In this document: positions 1-11,951 of the stretch, piece by piece
How positions within the stretch are numbered: the stretch's first letter is position 1
How the letters are laid out: each line of letters begins with the position of its first letter
From: Branchiostoma floridae
Taxonomy: Eukaryota; Chordata; Leptocardii; Amphioxiformes; Branchiostomatidae
Length of the DNA: 64,000 nt
Direction of reading: 5' to 3'
Assembly (NCBI RefSeq): GCF_000003815.2
Contig: NC_049981.1
Coordinates: 15,666,132-15,730,131 of the forward strand
The notes under the pieces: generated by a model
The model's input: only the letters and a program-made list of their open reading frames with translations
The model's database searches: none
Told to the model about the DNA's origin: nothing
Program-made: the position numbers and the translations under genes

Positions 1-73
1 GTCCATAGGTTGAGAGTTGACCAAAGTATAAATTTTGAAAAATCTAAGTTCAATAAAGTCATCTTCTACTTGG

Positions 74-535
74 AACACATTCTCAACTAAAACGAGAAAT
101 TCTCCATACGATATCTGCAGATTGCTGTCACCTATCTGCAGATTGCAGTCACCTGTCTGCAGACTGCATATACCTATCTGCAGACTGCAGTCACCTATCT
201 GCACACTGCAGTCACCTATCTGCACATTGCAGTCACCTATCTGCAGGTGCAGATAGGTATCTGCAGAGAGCAGATACCTGACTGCAGACTGCAGTCACCT
301 ATCTGCACACTACAGTAAATGTGTTAAGACTGCATACACCTATCTGTAGACTGCAGTTACCTATCTGCAATCTCCATACAGGTAAATGCAATCAGTTCCG
401 TCTGTAGACTGTATATTACATCAAAAGTATGTTAAATTGTCAAGTTAATGTTTACTTACGAAAATGATAGAACATAGAGCCCTGGTAACCTGCATCAGAT
501 ATGTCATACCTGACTTCTAATTACACTGAGTCGAG
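74..535 (+). repeat. Left inverted repeat with CTGCAG-rich tandem units
   Basis: After a ~35-bp unique edge come about ten units of roughly 22-24 bp built on CTGCAGACTGCAGTCACCTA, interrupted near 240-290 by a small local inversion (CTGCAGGTGCAGATAGG). A less repetitive section to ~535 (ACCTGCATCAGATATGTC) follows. The whole block reappears in reverse complement at 9490-9938 in the same order, including the internal inversion. The open frame here is a product of the repeat and not a gene. Confidence 0.8.
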
Positions 536-2940
536 CAGCTAAAGTGACTTCTGGTGGAAATTTCTCTGCAATGGCTTTCCTGTATTTGTTTGCCATGCTT
601 GTTTCAAAGGATTTATTGTAATTTGGACACAGAAAGTCTCATTGATGAGTTTTTTTGTTCCCATAGACTTCTATGTTGTAATTCTTGGTTTACCGTGTTG
701 GGCGCGTTCATAATGAAGCTACATGTACGTGAAATTTCAGCAGATTTTTCATTCTATGTTTAGCACATTTACCCTATATCGTGGGAAAAAATTCAACTAT
801 ACATAGGTTCTTTTTTTTATAGCAATTACAAACTGCGATTAGTCAATCCCCACAAAAGGCACTTTTTGCTGTTAGTGTACAACCGCACCACTCAGAACCC
901 AGGACTGTGTACCTTCGACCTAGCACGCGGCTGCAAAACTACCTGCTAATTTCTTCAGTTAAAAGCAAACTTTCACCAATTAAATCTAACTTTTGAGATC
1001 AGATCCACTGGAATTTCTCACCGCTATAAACACGAGTCCAAGCAATACATGAAATAAAGACTGGTCACTGGGTCAGGAAAACAAGTTACAAGTCACATTA
1101 GGTCGAATAAAGACATAGACGTCCCAGCTTTAAGTTTATTTTTTGGCTCAGATCTCTTTTAGGGTACCCACTCAGAGTAATACATCAATGAGACCTTAAT
1201 TTTAATGTATTAATCAAAAAAATCTATCAAAGGAAAGAATGTGTTAACATACATAACATTACAGCATTGCAAAATGAATGTGAAATACTTCATTGCAGCT
1301 TTTCAGAGAATTAAGTGCTCTAAAAGGAAAGATTTTGTTTCTTGCAAGATATAGACCCAAGCTGGTCTGGACAGGCTGCCCTGTACCTCCTGTCCGGATA
1401 TAATCCTGAGGTCCTTGTTATCCTGTCATCATTAATTGACCGTGACATCTGGCTACTGTCTTAAGTCAACAATGTTCTCTGTGTGTGTGTGGGGGGGGGG
1501 TCTTGAAATTTGTCTCAGAGGCAGCATGATATATTCCCAGCACTACAAAAAAAAATCACATCAAGTTCACTATGCACAATGTTTGTTGTGCCTTATGACA
1601 GTTTTCAAATTCCAAGGAACACAATACACATATACCATAATGCCCTCATTGTTTAGAATAGTAGCAGATGTTCACGGCAGGGCACAGACACACTGGACAT
1701 GATGATTAATTTACAATACTTCAAGCAGATGTTGGAAAAATATATGATGTTTCCTGACCGGAAGAGGTTCCTCTGACATCCACTTTTGCTGCTAAAAAAC
1801 AGTACGATCTTTTACCCCAAGATCTGCTTGGACATCAGTGCTAGCTTCTGTCTTGTCCAATTTGCATTGAAGCTGAGAGTGTATGCCTTTGGGAAAAGGC
1901 TTCCCACAGATTCTACTCTTCACAAACTGTAGACTAGCATTAATATGAGAAAATCTACAGAAGTTTCATTACATTTTCCTCTGTCTATGAGGTGTTTGGA
2001 ATCTAAAAAATGCAAGAGTCAACTTGACATTCACCATAATCCGTCCCAGGTAAATATTTACTCTGTAAATTTTCTGCAAATATAATCATATTTTTCTGAG
2101 TAATAAGGTTAGTATAGAATCAATCTTAAACTTTGTCAGAGCTTTTAGGACCTCAATTTAGAAGGAACTCAAGGGGCTATGTCCCCTATCCTATATTCCA
2201 GTTGTGGTCAGTTCCAGGCCAAGGGAATGCTGCCCTGCCTAATCCCTTAGGGCCCGGCCGGTAATACAGACCAGACACACAGACTCACACAACTTCTTTT
2301 GGCTTTGTGGCCTGTAACATGTACATATGGCCCAGTGAGACAGAGGAGCTAGTTAGCTCCAAGACAATTTTGTAGAGTAGAGTAGACCTTGACCTATTAA
2401 AGATGCACTCATCTTAGGGGGATTGACATTTGAAAGTGTTGCATCAAGTATCAACATGTGTATAATACAGCGGTAGTCCTTCTCTGTGTAGAGGACAACA
2501 TGCATATGGGAGTCACCAGGACCAGATTAGTCATGCTTGGCCTCACATTACAGGAACTAGGATTTTGATGTACAATTCATTTTGAATCTTGAGGAAAAGA
2601 CAAGTACTCTACTCTGCAAGTACCCGAACATGCCTTAATTAAGATAAAGTTGACATAAATATCGTAACCATTTTGCTATTACAAAAGGAATTTGTAAATA
2701 TCTAATATTAGTGAATACTGCCTTGAAATGTGTTTGAGACAATCCCCGTATTTGCTACTTCATCAGATTCTCACAAACTGGTCTGAAAGTCAGGCAGCTG
2801 TTGAGCATTCTCAACTGTTGATCATTGTCCTGGCCTAATGTCTCTCGGGGGATTTAGAAGAGGACTTTCACCTCTTTTTGACCCTTCTTGAAAGACTGGA
2901 GGAGAGTAGAAAAATCTTCCCCTGGCTCCTGGGAGGGTGT
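536..2940. other. No gene seen; interior of the large element
   Basis: AT-rich sequence with only short open frames lacking any family resemblance. A section around 1340-1560 is related to 4900-5135. A short GT run and G run lie near 1483-1500, and a run of 14 G at about 2945-2958. Confidence 0.5.
1340..1560 (+). repeat. Diverged direct repeat, copy 1
   Basis: It shares ordered matches with 4900-5135: a GGCAGGCT-like start, TTGTTATC, the conserved stretch CTTAAGTCAACAATGTTCTC (CTTAAGTAAACAATGTTCTC in the other copy) and GATATATTCCCAGCAC. Both copies are also followed at a distance by GTAGAGTAGAGTAGA. Too diverged to classify. Confidence 0.5.
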
Positions 2941-2962
2941 GCATGGGGGGGGGGGGGGTGTT

Positions 2963-3055
2963 GGTAACGCTTAACAGTGAATTCAGGAGACCCGGTAACG
3001 CTTAACGGTAAATTCAGGAGGCCCGGTAACGCTTAACGGTAAATTCAGAAGGAGT
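2963..3055 (+). repeat. Short tandem repeat, GTAACGCTTAACGG type, block 1
   Basis: Three near-identical ~32-bp units built on GGTAACGCTTAACGGTAAAT followed by TCAGGAG. A second, more diverged block of the same motif lies at 3833-3985, so the two blocks bracket the 3060-3830 segment. Confidence 0.75.
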
Positions 3056-3189
3056 TACAACGTGCATTACTATTCATACAATGCAAGAGTTAGTTATATG
3101 GGGGAAAATATTACTCTCCAAGCAGAGGTTGAGTCACGTAGATATCTTAGTGGTCGGAAAAATTACACCAGCACTCCTCTTAAGGGGGG

Positions 3190-3800
3190 GTCTGGGAGTA
3201 TGCTCCCCCGGGAAAATTTTAAAATCAAGACCCTCTTAAATGCTATTTCCTGCATTTTTTGGCAAATTTTGCCGACTGACTAAGCTAGGTTGATTTTGAC
3301 ATTTTCATCAAATTACACATTGTTATAGCTTTGGCCTCCAACTCCAGAGCCCCTGACATATTTTGCTATTTCGATTCGAGCTCGGAAGGCACGAGGCATT
3401 GCAATAGTGCGGGGAAATTTTAAAATCTGGACCGTCTGAAACGCCATTTACTGCCTTTCGAAGGACAGCAGATTTTGCTGTAAGACGAAGCTAAATTGAA
3501 TAACATTTTATTAGAGAGAAATTTATTTTTGTGCGAAAATCCACGCCCCTTACATACTTTCGCCATGTCGTCGTGAGCGCCAAGGGCGCAAGCCGTCGCA
3601 AGGGAGGTCCGGAGAAACCTCTTTTTTTTTACCAAAACTAAGCTTAGTTTGACAGTAAAATCTGTTTTTGAGGGCAACGCTTCTGCAACATATTTTACCC
3701 TGTCCAGAGCCGAAGGCCGGGAGGCTCAGAGAAATTTTGAAACATGGACCCTTTGAAATGCCATTTCCTGCATTTTCAGGGGTTCTATCTGGCATTAGAC
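3190..3800 (+). repeat. Segment with three copies of a ~50-bp module
   Basis: A module of the form GAAATTTTAAAATCTGGACC, then TCTGAAACGCCATTT and CCTGCATTTT, occurs near 3210, 3413 and 3731, separated by ~200-320 bp of less conserved DNA. The same module appears in reverse complement near 16605-16670 and more weakly near 16800-16870, inside the Harbinger-like element. This suggests a shared repeat family. Overlapping open frames are not credible genes. Confidence 0.6.
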
Positions 3801-3832
3801 TTTGTGTGTATAACGGGTTACGAAGAATGTCT

Positions 3833-3985
3833 TGGTAACGCTTAACGGTGAATTCGGGATAACAAATAACGATTAACGTTGAATTACAACAAACAATAAC
3901 GCTTCACGAAGAATATAACGATTAACGTTGAACTAGAGCAGGTCGGTAACGATTAACGGTGAATTAAAATGGCTTGTAACGCTTA
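3833..3985 (+). repeat. Short tandem repeat, GTAACGCTTAACGG type, block 2
   Basis: Five to six degenerate units such as TAACGCTTAACGGTGAATTC and TAACGATTAACGTTGAA. They pair with block 1 at 2963-3055 in direct orientation and bracket the module-bearing segment between them. Confidence 0.7.
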
Positions 3986-4899
3986 ACTGAAAAAGGCATG
4001 CAGACCCTCTCCTGGAATTCGCACATGCATGGGCCCACACTATTGCACTAGGCCAAATGGTTTGATTTTTTAGATCCATCCTCGACCTCGACCCTCCAAG
4101 TTCGATATTCCTGTCCGACATACTTAGCCATTACTCACAGGGTCAATGTTGTGAAATCACTGAAACAATAGAGGCGAGTAGAAACAGTTTCCTGACTCAA
4201 GCGAATTGGAACTGGTGAAACTTGAACTGCTAAGCTACTTGGATCAATTTCAAAATTCATTGAACTATAACCCTGTTAGAAAAAGTGGGACACTTTCACA
4301 GTCTTCCACTGCTTCCAGAAAAGAAGTCAAACCCCAAAAGCTTAGATTGTAGCTCTCAGCAGTCCATATTATTTCTAGAATAGCCACTTGTTTTTACTTG
4401 TCCCCATTCTTATCTATACCAATTAAAAGTCTTTACATTTTTTCAGTATGTTTACTATATATTCTGCATGTTTCATGTTGCAATTAGGCCTCAGGCAAGA
4501 AGTTGCAAATAAAACTTTCTATATTAGAATCACAGGGGATAGGCCATAGTTGACTTTTCATTGAATCTTGGTCCACCGTCAGTGCCCAGACTAATACTAG
4601 TAACTAAGTTGGGGTGAGAGAGTTTCGATCAAGCTCCATAGGATGAATATTACCAACGCCCTGGGCAGGCCCTGGTACGTAACATTTTGGCTATGCGCGT
4701 AAAGACCGATGGGAATGCGGGAGTAATAGCCAGAGGAGTGCACTGAAGTCATGTTATTGCAAGACCCTGTGTCTAGGTGAGTTTGTAACAAGTACATGTA
4801 GCTTGTCATCATCTATATGTGTCTTAAGAAATAGATATTTCTTTTCTTCCTACCTAGTAGACATACAGAAGATCAATACCTAAAGATAGATTTTCGTAC

Positions 4900-5135
4900 A
4901 CAAACTGACTGGGCAGGCTACCTTCTGTGGAGAAGCTATAACCAAGGAGGCACCTCCTTGCTATACCCAAGTCCTTAGGTCTGTTATCTTTGAGCAATTG
5001 GCCGTAAAATCAAGCTGCTCTCTTAAGTAAACAATGTTCTCTGGGGGCTGATCTCAGAACCTCATGAGGGAAGTTATGTGAAGGCCTTCATGGTAGATTT
5101 TCCCAGGCCCAACACGATATTCCCAACACTTTTGA
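4900..5135 (+). repeat. Diverged direct repeat, copy 2
   Basis: Counterpart of 1340-1560 in the same orientation; the best shared stretch is CTTAAGTAAACAATGTTCTC near 5022-5041. It is followed by GTAGAGTAGAGTAGA near 5253, as the first copy is near 2374. Confidence 0.5.
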
Positions 5136-5456
5136 CTGGAAAGGCTTGTACTAAAATCTCATTGCTTAGAAAGCTGATGCAGCTTTCATCTCCAAGACTG
5201 TAAGCTGACACACCTACACTGTACATTAGGCCATAGCAAGTACTTTATGTTGTAGAGTAGAGTAGAGTTTCTTCGGCCAGGTAGGAAACGGCTGGTGTTG
5301 TAAGCCTAATGGTTATACTTGAACAATTGCAAGTGACACTAGGGATGCGGCCATGACTGTAGTTGTACAGACTGACATTTATGGTGTCTATTTTGAAGAT
5401 TCAGCCATCTAATGTTTTTTTAGTCATTTTTTTCCCTATGCCATTAGACTTCTATC

Positions 5457-5951
5457 TATTTTATTTATTTATTTGTTCAGCTGTTTACAAACAGCCAGGG
5501 CTGCCCAACTAGCCGTAGGCTATTGTCAAGGGCTAACCCTGTACATGTTCGCACACGACGGGTTATACCGCCCCTTACGGGGTGACACACCCGTCCGGGT
5601 GAATGATGTAGATCACCATGTGGCTGATACGAGACAGAGGTTCGCCAGGCCTCCATCCGGGTGATTTGAAGTGAATCACCAACTCCCGACAGAAGGATTT
5701 GCACCAACACACACCGCACCATCGCACGTGTGGGGGTTCTTTAACGTGCATGGGGTGTGGCTCTCCCCATACACGGGACCTCCATTTGACGTCCTATCCG
5801 AGGGACGACTCATTTTTCACTTGAGTAAAGTGAGGAAAGTCGTGTAAAGTGCCTTTCCCAAGGACATAAGACGGGCAACACGACAGGCGGATTCGAACCG
5901 GCGACCTCTCGGTCATGGGCCGAATACACTACCACTGTGCTACGCGGCCCC
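5457..5951 (-). mobile_element. Full-length tRNA-derived SINE
   Basis: Read on the minus strand, the head GGGGCCGCGTAGCACAGTGG starts at 5951. It carries an RNA polymerase III A box (TAGCACAGTGG, 5932-5942) and a perfect B box (GGTTCGAATCC, 5889-5899). A ~350-bp body follows and the element ends in an AAAT-rich tail at 5457-5476. The 9-bp direct repeat ACTTCTATC flanks it (5448-5456 and 5952-5960), as expected for LINE-mediated insertion. Closely related copy at 12700-13191 and relics at 10908, 59216 and 62590. Short open frames inside are not genes. Confidence 0.85.
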
Positions 5952-5999
5952 ACTTCTATCACTTTTGCAGTCTGCAGGGGATGCCATCCACAAAATTTA

Positions 6000-8900
6000 C
6001 TTGCTGTGGCCTTTAAGTGGAACTTCAAAAGTTTATTCACCCACTACTGTGTAACAAACAGCATTCAATGCTTTGTTTTGCTTCAGTTCTACAGGTTTTC
6101 AAGTTAGAGTACATGACATATTACACAGATACCATGATATCATTACCACTGGTGATTGTATAGATTTGGCAGTAGACCAGGGGGTGTCACTAGGGCACGG
6201 GACATCAGGTTATCTTGCTGACATCTAGGATCTAATCTCTAAACAGATGTTGGGCTAGACAAATGTTGCATGTCCTCATAAGTCTTCTGGAAGTTTCTCT
6301 GTAAACCACTACCCCAACTTGGAAAGACGGACTGTCAGAAAACCTAGCTATAGCTGCAGGTAAAAAAACAATGCCGATCTTATCTGTTATCATAATCTTT
6401 CTTCCAAGGATTGGAGATAAATTTAGCTTCTTTCTGCTCCAGGACTGCATAGGAGCTAAAAAGGGTGGATACTGGATAACAAGTCAAGTCAAAGTCAATT
6501 GCACAACATTTGTAAAACTGGTACAAAGTAGGGCAAACATACATAGGACTGGTCAGTATTGTTTAAGACAGCTAAAGATGAAAAAGACTTCCACTTACAT
6601 TTAAAGGACCATAGAGGGAATCTTCATAATGAAGAGTCTAAAGATCAAGGAACTTATCATAAAAAGAATACTAGAAGTATGAAGGAGGCACAAACATTCA
6701 TCATTCTAAAGGAAAATTTCTTTTTTCTCTTTCTTGATGAGGTGTTAAGAATCCATCTAAAAGTCAGCTTTAATTTAGGGTTTGAGTTATAATCTGTGGA
6801 AATCTGTTAAAAAAATTTGCCTTCAATCTTTGTCCAATTTAAGTGATGGATAAAAGGTAAATTCTATATATATTAATTCTATTCAAGGGGCACTGTGCAG
6901 CTCTCATGCACTGATGATGCAGTATCTTTTTCTTCAATCTGTGAAAGGGAGAAGTCACTACCAGCCTTCCCCTAGAACAAAGACCCTTACACTGACCCGT
7001 CCCACATGGGAGGTGTGGTATTCTTCCACATGCTGGCACAAGCTCAGGCATGCAGTGGGTTACTACTGGGGTCACCGTAAGGTGGCCACATGTCACCATA
7101 TCATATTTCAGTATAGGTGCCTTCAGTTTTTTTCAAACAAGGAGCCTTGGTCCAAACATGTGTGACTGACTCAGATAACTTGTACAGTATTTTTTTAAGG
7201 ACATTTTTCTTTTAACAAGAATTTCCTTTCACAAAGCAATAATACTATCTACACAAATGCATTTCTTCTCTGTACATCATCTGAGCAGAACTCCTTGAGG
7301 TTGCCCAGGTACCCTGGGGGCCAGCCAGGATAGGGCAGCTAGGACAGTTAATTGTGGCTTGGCTCCCCAAACAAAACTCGTTAGCTACCCGGTCCTGTCT
7401 GGCTCCCAGGCAGGGTAAGCTTTTGGTGATATATTAAGTAAGTCAATCCTGGCAAAGGCAACAACAAATTCAAGATACTTATAAGATAACTTAACATAGT
7501 TACTTAAAAGTTATAGACTATAGACCAAAGACATCTACTCTACTTGTTATAGGATCAGTCTTTCAGCCCCTGGGCTTCCAATATACCTTGAAAGTAATGG
7601 TTTTTAGGGTGACGCTTCCGCAAATAATTTCCTTATGACCAGTGCTGAAGGGGCACAATTTCATGCATTTTCTTGGGTAAAGTTTGTCGGTAGACAAGTT
7701 AAGTTTAATAAATGAAATTTTGATTACGCTTCACGTACAATTCATATCAATTACGCTTGCAGTAAAGTTTCACAGTGACATGACAAGAGACACAAAACAA
7801 TGACCCCTTGCAGACTCTCTTTCTGTGATCACAAGTTTCTCCACTAAAGTTTCTCCCGTGGAGACTGACATGCAGCCAGTGAAAAGTTGGGGAATTTTAT
7901 CACAGGCAGATCAATTATACATGGTTTGGTGCACCATAGGAAGGGATTATAGCCAGGGAAAAATTTTTTAGTACATCCTAACTCCAGGTTTAAAACATGA
8001 CAAGAATACTTTTATAGGAAGGACCATGGAAGTGTACACAATAAGCTCATTTTGACATTTTTTCCAAACCAACTTTCCTGAAACATACATTTTGTAAATC
8101 TACTCTGCTTCTTAGAAATCATTTCAATGTCATGAATTCAACATTTGCAATAAGTATGTCCTACTTAGAATATTTGTGAGAAAATATGATTTTTGAGGGT
8201 TAAAAACTTTTGTTGACCTTTTCCTGACCTGTTTGCTTTCCTTAGGTTTAAGAAAGACTATGTGACCTACATGTAGTCTGAACTGTATCATATTTCCTGA
8301 TGGACTGGTTGAAGCAGGCTGGACAGTCAACACAAAACAGATGTAATAGCCACAGTACAAAGACCCATCTATTGTAGGCAGTTCGACAATCTTCAGCCAG
8401 ACTGACAAATATGACATTTAATTTAATAGTAAAAGATCAAACTTAATGGTCACTTCAGCCTATTTAGAGTCAGACCAAAGATACTAATGAAAATAACAGA
8501 TTTCTTGTTTCTCTATGGTACAAGGTGTGCATACATGTACATGTACATGTCACATGTGTACATTCTGTTATTAAAAGGCAACTTTATGTGTATGAGGACA
8601 AAAGGGCTTAAGGTCAACTCTTCAATAAGAAAACAATAAAGGTAGTTTTGTGATGACTTTTGAGTCTACTAGTACATCCACCAGCCTGAAAGTTTTTTGC
8701 AAGGTTTTCTCTGTCTGAGGCTAAGTGGGGTCCCATTATCACTCACATGGGACTGATACAAATCAATCAGCCATGCCATGTTACACACTAATCCTTAAGT
8801 AAATCCAAGCAGCAGCTAAACCAGCAGGGGTGTCAGCTACTGGTGAATGGCAAGACTTCAAGCCAGTGGAGATAGGGGAAAGAGTCCACTTACATGTAGC

Positions 8901-9489
8901 TTACATGTAGGACTTTTGTGAATTATGATAAACCTTTTGAATACAATTTGTTCAAAACTGCGGGACAACTTAAAGAACGTGCCCTACTAGTACTAATTGA
9001 AAAGAGTAAGGGTCCTTCCCGGTGTAAGTGGTTCAAAACATGAAGTCTCAGATGGCCGCACCTGGGCAATTTCTGTCATATTGAGGTCACTTGAGTTAGC
9101 AAATGGCTGCCACTGCAAACCCTTTCAACAGTTATACTAAAACCAATCATTCATCTGTTCATTTATTCCTTCATTCTGTTATTCAAAGTCTAGTCTGATC
9201 TGATTTTATGACTCGCTCTCAGCCATACTAGTACATGCACAGGTTGGTTATTAGGCATTACTCGAACTCTTGAAAATATCCTATTGGACTGAGAGAGATG
9301 CCATTAAAAGGTTCTAAAAATTACTGGGCATTGTTATATGAGGCAGTGACAAAGTGTTTGTGTCAAAATTACAATAAGCCCTTTGAAATGAGCCTGGCAA
9401 AATATAGGAAATATTCAAATAGCATGATAACAAAGAAATTTTCCCCTACGTCTTGAGCCTTCAGCACGTGAGCCGCTGATTGAGTAACT
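6000..9489. other. No gene seen
   Basis: AT-rich interior of the large element. Apart from the foldback at 7312-7416, a short ACATGT-rich run near 8530-8560 and a degenerate GATTACGCTTCACG near 7725, I see no supported feature. Open frames are short and without recognisable families. Confidence 0.5.
7312..7416. mobile_element. Imperfect foldback (MITE-like)
   Basis: Left arm CCCTGGGGGCCAGCCAGGAT pairs imperfectly with the complement of the right arm (CCCTGCCTGGGAGCCAGACA). Pairing continues through a GGGCAGCTA/GGGTAGCTA section to ~30 bp per arm. No clear target-site duplication. Confidence 0.5.
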
Positions 9490-9938
9490 GTACTAATTAC
9501 ACTGTGATGTCAGGTATTACAGATCTGATGCAGGTTAACAGGACTCTGTGTTCTATTATTTTCATAGTGAACATTAAGTTGATGATTTTAGATACATTTT
9601 GAACTAGTATACAGACTATATTCATATAGACTGCACTCTGATTGCATTCACCTGTATGGAGATTGCAGATAGGTAACTGCAGTGTACAGATAGGTGTATG
9701 CAGTCTTAGCACATTTACTGTAGTGTGCAGATAGCTGACTGCAGTCTGCAGTCAGGTATCTGCTCTCTGCAGATACCTATCTGCACCTGCAGATAGGTGA
9801 CTGCAATGTGCAGATAGGTGACTGCAGTCTGCAGATAGGTGACTGCAGTCTGCAGATAGGTATATGCAGTCTGCAGACAGGTGACTGCAATCTGCAGATA
9901 TCGTATGGAGAATTTCTCGTTTTAGTTGAGAATGTGTT
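9490..9938 (-). repeat. Right inverted repeat with CTGCAG-rich tandem units
   Basis: Reverse complement of 74-535, colinear through the edge sequence, the CTGCAG units, the small internal inversion and the section ending CTGCATCAGATCTGT. Divergence is modest (scattered substitutions and one unit-number difference), so both arms share a fairly recent origin or have been homogenised. Confidence 0.8.
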
Positions 9939-9942
9939 TTGG

Positions 9943-10985
9943 ATACAATCAGAGGAGCAAACTGGAATAGGGATGAATAGGATAGAATTCAAACAACACC
10001 CAACCCAGCGCCAACCTTGGTTATAGGGAGTTGTCGGGAACAAGTCATGGGAAGGTTCTGAATGCACACAGGGGCTTTAGGTACAGGTAGACATCAGAAA
10101 TACCTACACCACACAACTTTAGTTTTACCTGCACTAACCTGCATATATGCATGTATTACAGAATGTATTTCTATCCCCAGATAAAGATTCCTGGATTTTA
10201 ACACTAACTCATGGTCGTCCTGAAGGGCATAAAAGTTCATAATAGTCGATACAGCCAATACATACCACGGCTGAGTCTGATTGAAATGGCAAGGTACTAT
10301 AACTGCAAGCCTGATGAAACTGCAGGGAATGGGGACTTAAAAGGCTTTCTAAGAATTCGCTACGAAATCCCTAGGTTTAAGCGGATTTTGCGGGGAGGGT
10401 TTTACTTTACAGCATCCCGTAAGTAGGGGCATGATAAGCATTTCAATTACTTGGAGGAAACACTATCTATTTTTCATGTTCGGTAAAGGGATTTCTTACA
10501 ATGCATTAAAGGAAAAGCATGGCTTGTGTTTTATAGTCAAACATAGTCTCAACAGCACTTGAGGAAAAATGGTTGGGGAGGAGAAGTGTTTGCCCCAGAC
10601 AAATTGGTACGTTGGCTTGGAAAAAAAATTACATTTTTGAAACACACACACATTAGTTCCTAGGAAACATATCTACATTAAGAGATGCCTACCTTTTATA
10701 AACTCCATTATTGTTATGTTGATCATGACTGATGTTGTATAGACAACTTACATAGAATAATTTATGCACTGCATACTGCCTTAACCAAGAGGTCAAGAGA
10801 GACTTTGACAAGAGAAAAGAAATAACAATTTTACAGTACTGTTGTTGTTGGTACCTTGGCCCCCCTATTCAATGTGAGTTTTAGACAGTTTAGCCAAGAG
10901 TCTTGTAAATCACGTCATCGTAAAGTTAGGAAAATCATGTAAAGTGCCTTTCCAAAGGTTACATCACGGTATGTAAGAATATTAA
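9943..10985. other. No gene seen; one SINE fragment
   Basis: A 71-codon open frame at 10211-10426 has no recognisable family. At 10908-10975 there is a body fragment of the SINE family (GTAAAGTGCCTTTCC) without head or tail. Otherwise unremarkable AT-rich DNA. Confidence 0.45.
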
Positions 10986-11947
10986 CCCTCTCAGCACGTC
11001 ATAAAAAATTTTTCCTGTATACCATATACGACATATAATCAATCTGAGGACCGCAATCGTCATGGAGACCACTCAAAAACACATTTGCAACACTCCCCAA
11101 AAAAGTTTCACAAAAGAAAAGATTTGGCTAGGGGTTGAGTTTTTTGTGTCATTTATCATAAAACTATGTAGAAATACTCAACCATACATACACAATGCTG
11201 TTATGCTGTTAGAATAACCAAAAACTAAAAATCAAAGCATTATTTCAAATAAGTTCAGTGTTGATAAACAAATGTTTACCCCAATAAACAGTTGTGCCCC
11301 CCTCCCCACACCTGTAGTTGTACTATGAAAATAATGAATATGCCTTGTGCTAAATGGGAAATTATTCTTCTGGATGGTCTCCACATCAGGGAGTCAAATA
11401 AATCCACTTACTACATGTATAACTTGGGTAGAGAAACAGGTATCAGAGTATCTAAAATGTCAATTGGGACCAGTGACCAGTCACCTGACCTGGACCTCCT
11501 TATGCCCCAAGAAAAACAACAAGGCCAGCATGCATGTAGAACTCATTAGACACGGTGATATCAGCTTATTTGATCTCAGCTCATTTGATCTCAACAAAAA
11601 CAGCTGCTTGTTTGCCTTACTGTCCCCTAAGGATTTCCCTGTCATCACTCCTGCAAGCCTCCTACAAAATCATCCACCAAACTGTCTCAATTTCTGCTAA
11701 ATTTACTAAAAAAAAACTGTAGAAAACTGAAGCCAAAACACACGCTGGAGTCCTCAGAAATAGGGCTCAAATGCTACATCCCTTCTGGTTGGTCAAAGAT
11801 ACAAGCATCCTGATTGGCTAGATCTTTAAATTCTTCATTTCACAGTAGTCAGTTTGAATTTCCCGCCGGAATTAAACCTGAAGCCACGATCGTGGCTTCT
11901 CGCGTCCTATGGGAAAGCCATGATAGTGGCTTCTCCTGTTGAGAGGG
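10986..11947. mobile_element. piggyBac-type MITE, 962 bp
   Basis: The element begins CCCTCTCAGCACG and ends in the complement of CCCTCTCAACAGG. It is flanked on both sides by TTAA (10982-10985 and 11948-11951). A CCC start plus TTAA target duplication is the signature of the piggyBac superfamily. The interior has no transposase. A perfect 20-bp palindrome, GAAGCCACGATCGTGGCTTC, lies just inside the right end, with a TTTCCCGCC E2F-like match at 11859-11867. Open frames inside are short and unconvincing. Confidence 0.8.
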
Positions 11948-11951
11948 TTAA

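Larger units (their letters stand above)
74..9938. mobile_element. Large non-autonomous element bounded by ~450-bp inverted repeats
   Basis: The outer edges match in inverted orientation starting at AACACATTCTCAACTAAAAC (74 onward, and the complement ending at 9938). Both ends are flanked by the direct repeat TTGG (70-73 and 9939-9942), which could be a target-site duplication. The interior has no convincing protein gene. It holds a full-length SINE (5457-5951), a foldback (7312-7416), a pair of diverged direct repeats and a block of short tandem repeats. No transposase is visible, so any movement would need a protein supplied from elsewhere. Alternatives are an old inverted duplication, or two independent copies of one repeat lying in opposite orientation. 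Confidence 0.5.

Noticed and set aside
35-256. 73-codon frame repeating CRLQSPICTLQSP
   Set aside because: Translation of the CTGCAG tandem units; the same peptide arises from the inverted copy at 9777-10067.
5889-5942. tRNA gene
   Set aside because: A and B boxes belong to the head of a ~495-bp SINE with tail and target duplication; it does not fold as a complete tRNA.
6232-6792. Overlapping 72-77 codon frames
   Set aside because: Both strands give similar-length frames with no family resemblance or splice context.
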